A stretch of 64,000 nt of DNA, from NCBI GenBank assembly GCA_015060555.1, contig SUYG01000037.1, positions 153,785 through 217,784 of the forward strand. The letters run 5' to 3'. The notes beneath the pieces were generated by a model. That model was given only the letters and a program-made list of their open reading frames with translations. It had not been told where the DNA came from and did not search any database. Every line of letters begins with the position of its first letter. The first letter of the stretch is position 1. Of this stretch, positions 24,425 through 32,738 are shown piece after piece. This stretch comes from Physcousia sp015060555 (GTDB taxonomy: Bacteria > Bacteroidota > Bacteroidia > Bacteroidales > Bacteroidaceae). Both the position numbers and the translations under genes were made by a program.

Positions 24425-25228
24425 TTACTTAGGCTGCTTGCCGATGTATGCCAGAATACCGCCATCGACATACAGGATATGTCCGTTCACGGCATTGGAA
24501 GCCTCGGAAGCCAGGAACACGGCGGGGCCGGTCAGCTCCTGCGGGTCGAGCCAGCGGCCGGCGGGCGTCTTGGCGCAGATGAAGCTGTCGAAGGGGTTGC
24601 GGCTGCCGTCCGGCTGGCGCTCGCGCAGCGGAGCCGTCTGGGGCGTAGCGATGTAGCCCGGGCCGATGCCGTTGCACTGGATGTTGTACTCGCCGTACTC
24701 CGAGCAGATGTTGCGAGTCAGCATCTTCAGACCGCCCTTGGCAGCAGCGTAGGCGCTGACGGTCTCGCGACCCAGCTCAGACATCATGGAGCAGATGTTG
24801 ATAATCTTACCGTGACCCTTGGCCATCATGTCGGGCAGCACAGCCTTGGAGACGATGAACGGAGCGTTCAGGTCGATGTCGATGACGCGGCGGAAGTCAG
24901 CGGCCTCCATCTCGTGCATGGGCACGCGGCGGATGATGCCGGCGTTGTTCACCAGGATGTCGATGGTGCCTACCTCTTCCTTGATCTTCTTCACCAGTGC
25001 CTGCACGGCGGGCTCGTCGGTCACATCGCAGACATAGCCGTGAGCCTTGATGCCCTTCTCCTCGTAGGACTTCAGGCCCTTGTCAACCAGCTCCTGATTG
25101 ATGTCGTTGAAACAAATCTTTGCGCCCTGCTCAGCAAATGCGCTGGCGATGGCGAAACCGATGCCGTAGCTGGCACCCGTCACGAGGGCTACCTTGCCCT
25201 CAAGAGAGAAATTCAAATAAGGATTCAT
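24425..25228 (-). CDS. Gluconate 5-dehydrogenase-like short-chain dehydrogenase
   Basis: 267 aa from the ATG at 25228 (MNPYLNFSLEGKVALVTGAS); the longer frame upstream reads AT-rich repeats. Rossmann motif TGASYGIG, NNAG (ILVNNAGIIRR), catalytic Ser in NICSMMSELG and SAYAAAKGG (YxxxK). The C-terminal RWLDPQELTGPAVFLASEAS and VDGGILAYIGKQP fit the Bacteroidetes gluconate 5-dehydrogenase/KduD group of sugar-acid catabolism. No uronate genes are adjacent, so the substrate is inferred from similarity alone. Confidence 0.85.
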   Translation of the reverse strand: MNPYLNFSLEGKVALVTGASYGIGFAIASAFAEQGAKICFNDINQELVDKGLKSYEEKGIKAHGYVCDVTDEPAVQALVKKIKEEVGTIDILVNNAGIIRRVPMHEMEAADFRRVIDIDLNAPFIVSKAVLPDMMAKGHGKIINICSMMSELGRETVSAYAAAKGGLKMLTRNICSEYGEYNIQCNGIGPGYIATPQTAPLRERQPDGSRNPFDSFICAKTPAGRWLDPQELTGPAVFLASEASNAVNGHILYVDGGILAYIGKQPK

Positions 25229-25334
25229 AGTTATATAAATATGAAATATGAAATATGAAATAATAAATACTAAATATAAGATATAAGATATAAGAGAGAG
25301 ATTTACGATGAAACGCATTTCGCTTTTCCGCCTG

Positions 25335-25363
25335 CAAAGATACACAATCATTTAGAATCACAA
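25335..25363 (-). promoter_or_regulatory. Promoter of the short-chain dehydrogenase gene
   Basis: Minus strand: TTG (25363-25361), 18-bp spacer, TATCTTTG (25342-25335). The leader (25230-25330) is made of AAATATGA and ATATAAG words. Confidence 0.6.
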
Positions 25364-25560
25364 GACATTTCCCCCTTATTTTTTTATCTTTCCCCCACAT
25401 TTCTTTGGCAACGCGCGTCAAAGATGCTGGGTGCGATGGCCTGAGATGCTGGGTGCGATGCGGTACGCAACAGGCCAGACCTCTGTTCCTTGCCTCTGTG
25501 GTTAAAAAATATGCAGGGGGTATGCGCTGTCGCGAAGGACACAGAAAAAAAGTTTCGTGA

Positions 25561-25609
25561 AAAACCCTACGAACCCTCCCCCCTCAAACCGGAGGGTTCG
25601 TAGGGTTTT
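25561..25609. repeat. Perfect 19-bp stem hairpin
   Basis: 25561-25579 (AAAACCCTACGAACCCTCC) pairs perfectly with 25591-25609 across an 11-nt loop. A T-rich tail follows. The style, GTAGGGTTTT then CCGCAAAA, recalls the GTAGG-T-run-CGCGGAA structure at 290-320. Confidence 0.75.
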
Positions 25610-25665
25610 CCGCAAAAGTTTTTTTTTAAGGGGAAAGAGCAGACCTTGTCACCTATGGATGAAAC

Positions 25666-25753
25666 GCGAGACTCTATAGAGGGTAAGGCGAGAGACTATA
25701 GAGGGTAAGGCGAGGGACTATAGAGGGTAAGGCGAGAGACTATAGAGGGTTGA
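25666..25753. repeat. 22-bp tandem repeat, four units
   Basis: Units start at 25666, 25688, 25710 and 25732, consensus GCGAGAGACTATAGAGGGTA plus AG, with few changes; the last unit is partial. No spacers lie between units, so this is a tandem repeat and not a CRISPR array. Confidence 0.85.
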
Positions 25754-25757
25754 CAAA

Positions 25758-25880
25758 TTCCACTGGTGGAACTCGCTGTAGGAGCAAGGCCCTTCGGCCA
25801 TAAGAGCATGGTCTTCGTGTCACAAGACCATGCTCTTATTGTTTTTGCCACCAGTGGCAAAATGTTTTGCCTCCAGTGAG
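25758..25880. repeat. Group of near-palindromes with a CACTGGTG/CACCAGTG core
   Basis: TTCCAC-TG-GTGGAA (25758-25771), TTTTGCCAC-CA-GTGGCAAAA (25843-25862) and a degenerate TTTTGCCTC-CA-GTGAGAAAA (about 25865-25884). Arms of 6 and 9 bp are perfect in the first two. They may be binding sites left from a lost gene; no regulated gene is adjacent. Confidence 0.45.
25801..25838. terminator. Strong 15-bp hairpin, possible terminator
   Basis: TAAGAGCATGGTCTT (25801-25815) pairs perfectly with 25824-25838 across an 8-nt loop and is followed on the plus strand by TTGTTTTT. It resembles an intrinsic terminator, but no plus-strand gene lies upstream, so it may be a relic. Confidence 0.4.
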
Positions 25881-26301
25881 AAAATAAAGGGAATACTGGC
25901 GTGTAGCTCAAGTTAACGTGAGTTCGGCGTAAGGATGACCAATTCTTGGTGGTTTTACTTTACGATATTTTGGCGGTGCAAAGTTACGAATAACGCCCCT
26001 AAACCCTTAAACCCCTTAAACTCTTAAACCCCTTAAACTCTTAAACCCCTTAAACTCTTAAACCGCGCGACAGCGCTTGAATCTTGAATCCTGAATCTAT
26101 ATTATTTATCATTCTTCACTAACCCCTCCTTTGCGCCTCAGTGGTTAGAGTGAATGTTGGTTTATCTTAGCCTTATTTGTTGTATATCTTACACTTATTT
26201 CGCACGAAAACAGCGGATTCTAAAGCACTTTTCTGTCAAAATCCTTTGCCAGTCCAATCATTCTCTCTATATTTGCGCCGCATTCAACGAATCACTGACG
26301 A

Positions 26302-26616
26302 ATGACAACAACGACATCCATATCATTAGAGGGCATTTTAACATTCCTCAACTCCATGACACTCAGTGCCCAAAATAAGCGGTGGTTGGGAGAACATCTC
26401 ATTGCAGAGGCTGCAAGAGAGGAGAGCACCACTTTTACCCGTCCGACGAAAGTTGTTAAGGTAAAGCGCCGTTCTGAGAATTCGCCCTCTGATGCAGCAT
26501 TGGAAGCACGCTTCGCAGGACTGGAGATGCCGGAAATGCCTGTGGATCCTGAATGGAGCCAAGTGATAAGTGCCAATAGCGGCAAAATGATTCAACCCAT
26601 AGAGAAATGGCTGTAA
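26302..26616 (+). CDS. Unknown protein, possibly interrupted by a stop codon
   Basis: 104 aa, not recognised. MTTTTSISLEGILTFLNSMT then LSAQNKRWLGEHLIAEA, a basic patch VVKVKRRSE, and an end at QPIEKWL. The TAA at 26614-26616 is followed in the same frame by 71 further sense codons to 26832. The continuation has normal amino-acid composition, so this may be the N-terminal piece of a ~176-aa gene broken by a nonsense change, or the first of two genes. Composition and style suggest accessory DNA. Confidence 0.5.
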   Translation: MTTTTSISLEGILTFLNSMTLSAQNKRWLGEHLIAEAAREESTTFTRPTKVVKVKRRSENSPSDAALEARFAGLEMPEMPVDPEWSQVISANSGKMIQPIEKWL

Positions 26617-26832
26617 GCAGAGTATCACAAAGGGAAATCGTGGAAGATAGAGATTCGAAATGAATGGCTCAACAAGCCGCTTTCCAAGCGGTCGTATTTC
26701 GTCACCCACATCGTCACATATTATCGTACGGATGAAGTTATCGCATCGTTCAACAACTTCGTTAAGAAGGACTACTTCGATGCCATCATGAATAAAGTAA
26801 TCTTAAGTATGTTCGACATTGAACTACAATAA
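26617..26832 (+). pseudogene. In-frame continuation after the stop of the preceding ORF
   Basis: 71 codons in the frame of 26302-26616, reading AEYHKGKSWKIEIRNEWLNK, then SKRSYFVTHIVTYYRTDEVI and a terminal MFDIELQ. No ATG occurs near its start, so on its own it lacks a good start codon. Either the upstream TAA is a disabling mutation or this is a separate gene with a non-canonical start. The family is not recognised. Confidence 0.45.
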
Positions 26833-27189
26833 TAAATCGCTCAACTCAAACAAAACTTTGACATAAAATCATCTCACGGCAGGTAAGCCACAAAGGTGAA
26901 CTGCCAACAAAATAAACTTATTTGCTCAATCGCCAGTCGAACTAGGCCCTCGAAAGGTAAACGAGCAAAAGACAGGAGGCTGTGATAACAGCTGACTGTT
27001 GTGTCATATCCACTGAGGACTGCAGATAAAGCTGCAGGTTCTCCCATAGGATATGATAGGTTGGCCTAGACCTGACTGGCGTATGGTGAAGACCTGCGCT
27101 TTTTTCGTGTCCTGATTTGAGTGCAGTTGTTAGCCATAAAGACTGGAAAAAGAAACCTAAAAACAACAACTAACTCAAATTATATCAAC
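26833..27189. other. 357-bp spacer without a recognised gene
   Basis: Only short ORFs. A small CTGCAG...GCTGCAG inverted repeat lies near 27020. No clear TAnnTTTG promoter was found for the large gene that follows. Confidence 0.4.
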
Positions 27190-29988
27190 ATGAAAAAACT
27201 ACTACTTTTAATGATTGCCCTGCTAAATGGAGTCAGTGGGGCGTGGGCGCAACGTACTGTAACTGTTGGGGCGCAGATAACTAATGCTGCAAATATTGTG
27301 AGCGGAAGAGCTTACCTTTTACAGCACCAAGGAAATGGATCAAATAAACCTTGGATAGAAGATAAAGAAACATATTATAACTGCCCTAATAGTTCTGGTA
27401 ATTGCAATACCGCATCTGTTTGGTATCTTATTGATAATGGAGACGGAACCTGGAAAATTAAAAATTGTCATACAGGGAAATACTGGCCTAAACCAACCGG
27501 TAACGCAAACTTGGTAGGCACCACAGAAGCGAGTGCCGGTAGTTGGACTCTTAATATGAGTGATGGAGTCGCGGCTCCTACTTGTAATGGATACAAATTA
27601 AATCGTAATACGCCCAATCTTGTAGGATGGAATACTGGTACAGGAACCGTTACTCAAATGAAAATATATGAAGTTGTTGCTTACAACACGATAGAGGAAA
27701 CTCTCCAAGGAAAGTTGATTACTGTAGGAGATGCTGTTTCATCTATTACCGCAGATACATGGTACGTTATCAAATGTAATACACCTGAAGACGGAGGTTA
27801 CTATCGGGGAACTGTTTTTGAGAGCCCTGGAGCATTGTACCATAATGGTAACACATCTATGGATAAAGGTGTGAAATGGCTTTTCCGTTTTGAAGATGCA
27901 GGTGAGACTAATAAGTACTATATAAAAACGGCCTACGGTAACTATTGGACAGATTTTACAGATCAAGCACAAATAGGGACGCGTACAGGCATAAATGGAA
28001 AAGAGAAGGTAACCGTTGCAAAAATTAATAGTACAGACGGGCATTTCTATTTCCAATCAAATACTACCAGTGTCATTATGGATGCTAATGGACTTACTTC
28101 CGGCACTGCTTCTGGCAATGTTGTTGGATGGAGCACCACAGTTCCCACTTCAACAGGTGGGAACAACGACTGGGGAGTTTATGAGGTTTCTATTACAGAT
28201 TTTGCGCCTACTGCATCAGAGGTCTATACTATTAATAACACCTGCGCCAATTCCTCAAATCAGGGAGCCATGATGTACTCTTCCACGAAAAGTTCTAAAT
28301 ACGTTTGGTCTAGTGGAAAAGATGAGACGTTTGATGCAAGTAGCGATAACTGCCGTTGGATATTTTACCCCACTGGGACAAGTAACCAGTATTACCTTTA
28401 TAATATCGGCGCTCAGAAATTTGCAATTCCTTCGAGTGCAAATAGTACTGCTTCGTGGATTTTTTCTTCAAACGCGGTTGCAGTTACGCCAGAGGTACAA
28501 TTAGACGGGACTGTAAAATTATATACTTCAACAGGAAGTTTATATTGTTCTGTTAGTAATGGCTATGGTGATAGTGCTGGTCCTATTATCAATTATAATG
28601 ATGATGGCGCAAAATTTACAATTACGAAGGTTGATAATACAAGTTCATCCGTGACAACACAATTGACGGCAGCGGTGAACAAATTGATCGATAGTCAGGG
28701 TAAACTTACTGCAAAGCCAGCAAGTGATGGTTGGTTTGCAATTAAGATACAATCTTGCACAAATGATGCAAGTTATGCAAACAACTATCTTTACACTTTA
28801 ACATCGGAATACTATTACAACCCAGCCTACTATCCCTTGGCACATGCAAATATTTATAAGTTACGTCCTGCTATAGATGATGCAATTTATTATTTTCGCA
28901 TTACTGAGAGCGGTAGTTACTATATGATTCAATTGCCAAATGGACGTTTTATCAAGACAGACGGTTCTTATTTCCCCATAAGTGGAACTACAGGCACCAC
29001 TGTTGATATTAATTATAATGATGCTTCTGGTTACTTTACCTTTATTGCGAGTAGTAAATATGCTGACGCATATAATAATTTCATTGGAGAAACAGGGACA
29101 GCAAATCGTACCAAATATGATATTTATCCTATCAATCTCACGACCGCTGGCTTAACCGCATGGACGGTGACCATTACAAACGGAACAGGCTCTGAGACTA
29201 TCACATGTAATCGGGCGGATGTGAGCGGCTTGACAAGTGTGTATAATAACGGCTATTTTTTCTTGCCTACAGGCACAACTCCGTTAGCTTCCGAATTCTC
29301 GGCCGGCAGCTATGATTGTCAGATAACGATTAATTCAGAGGATAAGACTATCACGGCTACGTTAGGCCATAGTTTCGCTTTAAATAAGGTCGGTGAGAAT
29401 TCATGGGCAACACTTTCTCTTACCTATGACGCAACAATTCAGGGTTATTCAAAGAGTGGTGGTGCGCTTGTATATACCGTCTCTATTGCTGGTGAACGAG
29501 CACAATTGGAGAGCGCATATACAATGGCACATGTTAGCACCGTAAATGAAATCCCGGCAAATACCGGTGTTCTGGTTTGCTACCCGACTCCAGGAGAGAC
29601 TGCCGCTCCAACCATCTTTGCCACAAAGGCTACAGCAGCCCTTTCCGATCCTATCCCGACCGAAGGTAATGCCTTGCAAGCAAATCCAACTGATAAAACC
29701 TCGTTGGCTTCTAACGAATATGTCTTTGGCACAAGCAGTGGAGAACTCGGCTTCTGGAAATTAGGAGAAGGAAAGAAGTTAGGTGCGAACAAAGCATACT
29801 TGGTTTATGGCGAAGCTGAAGTCAAGGGCTATGTGATTGATTTTAGCAATATGACGGGAATCAAGGCAGTGGACAATGTTGAACGGACAATGGACAATGC
29901 CGAGATCTTCAACCTCGCCGGTCAGCGCATGAGCAGACTCCAGAAGGGTGTGAACATCGTCAATGGCAAAAAGGTCATCCTCAAGTAA
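27190..29988 (+). CDS. Large secreted repeat protein with T9SS-like C-terminus
   Basis: 932 aa from the ATG at 27190 (signal peptide MKKLLLLMIALLNGVSGAWA). The body has several ~140-aa blocks rich in Gly, Asn, Tyr and Trp with recurring WYxI, YYIK and WxxxEV strands (about 30-170, 185-340, 345-500, 520-680), suggestive of beta-trefoil or lectin-like repeats. The end NAEIFNLAGQRMSRLQKGVN followed by IVNGKKVILK is the typical Prevotella T9SS-type terminal motif. The gene is much AT-richer than its neighbours and uses many A/T-ending codons, pointing to recent acquisition. Probable surface or secreted adhesin-like protein; ligand unknown. Confidence 0.75.
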   Translation: MKKLLLLMIALLNGVSGAWAQRTVTVGAQITNAANIVSGRAYLLQHQGNGSNKPWIEDKETYYNCPNSSGNCNTASVWYLIDNGDGTWKIKNCHTGKYWPKPTGNANLVGTTEASAGSWTLNMSDGVAAPTCNGYKLNRNTPNLVGWNTGTGTVTQMKIYEVVAYNTIEETLQGKLITVGDAVSSITADTWYVIKCNTPEDGGYYRGTVFESPGALYHNGNTSMDKGVKWLFRFEDAGETNKYYIKTAYGNYWTDFTDQAQIGTRTGINGKEKVTVAKINSTDGHFYFQSNTTSVIMDANGLTSGTASGNVVGWSTTVPTSTGGNNDWGVYEVSITDFAPTASEVYTINNTCANSSNQGAMMYSSTKSSKYVWSSGKDETFDASSDNCRWIFYPTGTSNQYYLYNIGAQKFAIPSSANSTASWIFSSNAVAVTPEVQLDGTVKLYTSTGSLYCSVSNGYGDSAGPIINYNDDGAKFTITKVDNTSSSVTTQLTAAVNKLIDSQGKLTAKPASDGWFAIKIQSCTNDASYANNYLYTLTSEYYYNPAYYPLAHANIYKLRPAIDDAIYYFRITESGSYYMIQLPNGRFIKTDGSYFPISGTTGTTVDINYNDASGYFTFIASSKYADAYNNFIGETGTANRTKYDIYPINLTTAGLTAWTVTITNGTGSETITCNRADVSGLTSVYNNGYFFLPTGTTPLASEFSAGSYDCQITINSEDKTITATLGHSFALNKVGENSWATLSLTYDATIQGYSKSGGALVYTVSIAGERAQLESAYTMAHVSTVNEIPANTGVLVCYPTPGETAAPTIFATKATAALSDPIPTEGNALQANPTDKTSLASNEYVFGTSSGELGFWKLGEGKKLGANKAYLVYGEAEVKGYVIDFSNMTGIKAVDNVERTMDNAEIFNLAGQRMSRLQKGVNIVNGKKVILK

Positions 29989-30134
29989 TCATCTCTCTAA
30001 CACAAATGCCCTTGAATGATCCCACATATAATGTTCATTAATATTTATGATTCATTAATGTCCCCATTCGTGGATATTCGTGTGAGAAAGGAATAGACAA
30101 CATTAAAGGTTATCAATTTAAAGAATATACGACT

Positions 30135-30317
30135 ATGAAAAAGATATATCAAGCACCTGCAATGATCGCTGTCAAGCTTCATGTAGAAAATCACCTAATG
30201 GATTTGTCCGGTGGCGGTTCTGCCAGTATCAAGAGTGGAGAGACTGATGGTGATGGTTTCACCAAAGACCAAGGCTCCTGGGGCAACCTCTGGGGCTCCA
30301 ACGATGACGAGGAGTGA
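30135..30317 (+). CDS. 60-aa peptide with double-glycine-like motif
   Basis: MKKIYQAPAMIAVKLHVEN-type start, then HLMDLSGGGSASIK and an acidic, Gly/Asp/Trp-rich tail (GSWGNLWGSNDDEE). Short proteins beginning MKKxYxxP are frequent in Prevotella genomes and have no assigned role. The LSGGG in the middle resembles a double-glycine leader junction, which would leave a ~35-aa acidic tail, but no processing protease is seen nearby. Follows the large secreted protein by 146 bp and is followed by a terminator-like hairpin at 30468. Confidence 0.6.
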   Translation: MKKIYQAPAMIAVKLHVENHLMDLSGGGSASIKSGETDGDGFTKDQGSWGNLWGSNDDEE

Positions 30318-30467
30318 TTTCGGCAAGCCGGAATCACGGAGCTACGGAGATGCGGAACCACGGAACTACGGAGCTGTCCGTGACTCCATGAGTTCGTGAA
30401 TCCGTAAGTCCAAAATATTTGTTCGGCTCTATAAGCACAATATATAGAGTAAAAGTTTTTTCATTTG

Positions 30468-30500
30468 AAGAGGCTGGACTGTGAAGTTCGGCCTCTTTGT
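30468..30500 (+). terminator. Probable intrinsic terminator
   Basis: AAGAGGC-x-GGAC and GTTC-x-GCCTCTT pair around TGTGAA and are followed by TGTTTG. It lies downstream of the 60-aa peptide gene. Confidence 0.55.
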
Positions 30501-30581
30501 TTGATGGCTCTCTTTTACATCATTTTTTATCTTCACATCTCATTTTTATCTTTTCTCTGCTTCTCTTTCATTTTAATTCCG

Positions 30582-30589
30582 TACCTTTG
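30582..30589 (+). promoter_or_regulatory. -7 element of metG
   Basis: TACCTTTG, 30 bp before the metG ATG. The -33 TTG is degenerate. Confidence 0.45.
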
Positions 30590-30618
30590 CAGCCGAATTT
30601 AATCAAAATGTGCCATTT

Positions 30619-32679
30619 ATGGGAAAGAATTTTAAGCGAACGACGGTGACGTCGGCGTTGCCGTATGCCAACGGCGGCGTGCATATCGGACACCTGGCAG
30701 GCGTGTATGTGCCTGCAGACATATATGTGAGATACCTGCGCCTGAAGGGCGAGGAGGTGATGTTCATCGGCGGCTCTGACGAGCACGGCGTGCCCGTGAC
30801 ACAGCGCGCCCGCAAGGAGGGCATCACACCGCAGCAGGTGGTAGATCGCTACCACAAGATGATCAAGGACTCCTTCGAGGAGTTCGGCATCAGCTTCGAC
30901 GTGTATAGCCGCACCACCTCGAAGACGCACCACCAGTTCGCCAGCGACTTCTTCCGCAAGCTCTACGACGACGGCAAACTCATCGAGAAAACCACAAAAC
31001 AGTTCTACGACGAGCAGACGGGCACCTTCAAGACCGACCGAGACATCGTGGGCGAATGCCCGCATTGCCATGCGGAAGCCAACGGCGACCAGTGCGAGAA
31101 GTGCGGCCGCGACCTCGACCCCACAGAGCTCATCAACCCGCGCTCCAAGGAGAGCGGCGCCAAGCTCATCCTCAAGGACACCACAAACTGGTTCCTGCCC
31201 CTTAACGAATACGAGGGCTGGCTGAAGGAGTGGATCCTCGAAGGCCACAAGGAATGGCGCTCCAACGTCTATGGACAGTGCAAGAGCTGGCTCGACATGG
31301 AGCTGCAGCCGCGTGCGATGACACGCGACCTGGACTGGGGCATTCCCGTGCCCGTGGAGGGCGCCGAGGGCAAGGTGCTCTACGTGTGGTTCGACGCGCC
31401 CATCGGCTACATCAGCAACACCAAGGAGCTGTGCGAGAGCAACCCCGAGCGCTGGGGCACATGGCAGCAGTGGTGGCAGCAGGAGGACACGCGTCTGGTC
31501 CATTTCATCGGCAAGGACAACATCGTGTTCCACTGCATCATCTTCCCCGTGATGATGAAGGCGCACGGCGATTATATCATGCCCGACAATGTGCCGGCCA
31601 ACGAGTTCCTAAACCTCGAAGGCGACAAGATCTCCACCTCCCGCAACTGGGCTGTATGGCTGCATGAGTACCTGGTGGATTTCCCCGGCAAGCAGGATGT
31701 GCTGCGCTACGCCCTCACCGCCTCGGCGCCCGAGACGAAGGACAACGACTTCACATGGGCTGAGTTCCAGGCTCGCAACAACAACGAACTGGTGGCCATC
31801 TACGGCAACTTCGTGAACCGCGCCCTGCAGCTGACGCAGAAGTACTACGACGGCGTAGTGCCCGCCTGCGGTGAACTCACCGACTACGATAAGGAAACCA
31901 TCGCCGAGTTCAAGGATGTCAAGGCCAAGGTTGAGAGCCTCCTCGACAACTTCCGCTTCCGCGATGCCCAGAAGGAGGCCATGAACCTCGCCCGCATCGG
32001 CAACAAATACCTGGCTGACAGCGAGCCCTGGAAGGTCATCAAAACCGACCCCGAGCGCGTGAAGACCATCATCAACATCAGCCTGCAGCTGACCGCCAAT
32101 CTGGCCATCGCCTTCGAACCGTTCCTGCCCTTCTCTTCGAAGAAGCTGTACGGAATGCTCAATGTGGAGGCGCTGGGATGGGACAACCTCGGCAGCACAG
32201 CGCTGCTGAAGGCCGGCCACCAGCTGGCAAAGCCTGAACTGCTGTTCGAGAAGATCGAGGATGAGGCTATCCAGAAGCAGATGGACCGCCTGGCACGCAT
32301 CAAGAAGGAGAACGAGGCTGCCAGCTATCAGGCGGCACCCGTGAAGCCAAACGTGAGCTTCGAGACCTTCGAGAAACTCGACATCCGCGTGGGACTCATC
32401 AAGGACTGCCAGAAGGTGAAGAAGAGCAAAAAGCTGTTGCAGTTCACCATTGACGACGGCACCGGCACCGACCGCACCATCCTCAGCGGCATCGCAGCCT
32501 TCTACGAGGACCCCTCCGCGCTCATCGGCAAGCGCATCCTCTTCGTGGCTAACTTCGAGCCGCGCCAGATGATGGGCATCGAGAGCCAGGGCATGATCCT
32601 CTCCGCCGTGGATTTCGACGAGAGCCTCAGCGTGGTGACAACCACCAAGGACGTAAAGCCCGGCAGTCAGGTGGGATAA
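30619..32679 (+). CDS. metG: Methionyl-tRNA synthetase
   Basis: 686 aa from the ATG at 30619. Class I synthetase: HIGH motif at about 22-25 (GGVHIGHLAG), zinc-binding CPHCHAEANGDQCEKCG (about 146-162), and a KMSKS-type loop GDKISTSRNW (about 335-344). The anticodon-binding helical domain is followed by a C-terminal OB-fold tRNA-binding/dimerisation domain (FEKLDIRVGLIKDCQKVKKS, about 575 on). Charges initiator and elongator tRNA-Met. The upstream GTG at 30610 in frame is less likely. Confidence 0.97.
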   Translation: MGKNFKRTTVTSALPYANGGVHIGHLAGVYVPADIYVRYLRLKGEEVMFIGGSDEHGVPVTQRARKEGITPQQVVDRYHKMIKDSFEEFGISFDVYSRTTSKTHHQFASDFFRKLYDDGKLIEKTTKQFYDEQTGTFKTDRDIVGECPHCHAEANGDQCEKCGRDLDPTELINPRSKESGAKLILKDTTNWFLPLNEYEGWLKEWILEGHKEWRSNVYGQCKSWLDMELQPRAMTRDLDWGIPVPVEGAEGKVLYVWFDAPIGYISNTKELCESNPERWGTWQQWWQQEDTRLVHFIGKDNIVFHCIIFPVMMKAHGDYIMPDNVPANEFLNLEGDKISTSRNWAVWLHEYLVDFPGKQDVLRYALTASAPETKDNDFTWAEFQARNNNELVAIYGNFVNRALQLTQKYYDGVVPACGELTDYDKETIAEFKDVKAKVESLLDNFRFRDAQKEAMNLARIGNKYLADSEPWKVIKTDPERVKTIINISLQLTANLAIAFEPFLPFSSKKLYGMLNVEALGWDNLGSTALLKAGHQLAKPELLFEKIEDEAIQKQMDRLARIKKENEAASYQAAPVKPNVSFETFEKLDIRVGLIKDCQKVKKSKKLLQFTIDDGTGTDRTILSGIAAFYEDPSALIGKRILFVANFEPRQMMGIESQGMILSAVDFDESLSVVTTTKDVKPGSQVG

Positions 32680-32683
32680 GAAT

Positions 32684-32737
32684 GAATCGCAAATCGTAAA
32701 ATCGTAAATCGTAAATTGTAAAATCGTAAAATCACTA
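32684..32737. repeat. AAATCGTA word array before metK
   Basis: Six or seven AAATCGTA / AAATTGTA units fill the metG-metK spacer. No SAM riboswitch fold was recognised. Confidence 0.65.
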
Positions 32738-32738
32738 T

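Larger units (their letters stand above)
25364..26301. other. Gene-poor, repeat- and hairpin-rich spacer
   Basis: About 940 bp without a supported gene. It holds a duplicated GATGCTGGGTGCGATG (25424-25461), a perfect 19-bp hairpin (25561-25609), a 22-bp tandem repeat (25666-25753), a 15-bp hairpin (25801-25838), palindromes centred on CACTGGTG or CACCAGTG (25758-25880) and CTTAAACCCC words (25999-26063). Short ORFs over these repeats look accidental. Confidence 0.65.
30318..30618. other. Spacer with CACGGAGCTACGGA words
   Basis: 30320-30410 is a degenerate array of (C)ACGGA(A/G)CTACGGA units ending in reverse-complement-like TCCGTGACTCC and AATCCGTAAG. Then come a hairpin (30468-30500) and the metG promoter. 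Confidence 0.5.

Noticed and set aside
25666..25753. Possible CRISPR array
   Set aside because: The 22-bp units are directly adjacent with no unique spacers, and no cas genes are in the window.
25696..25911. Minus-strand ORF of 71 codons in the gene-poor region
   Set aside because: It is made entirely of tandem repeat and hairpin sequence.
26302..30317. Prophage or integrative element
   Set aside because: No integrase, portal, terminase, relaxase or attachment-site repeat was found; only composition differs.
32680..32738. SAM riboswitch before metK
   Set aside because: Only AAATCGTA words are present; no P1/P2/pseudoknot core could be recognised.
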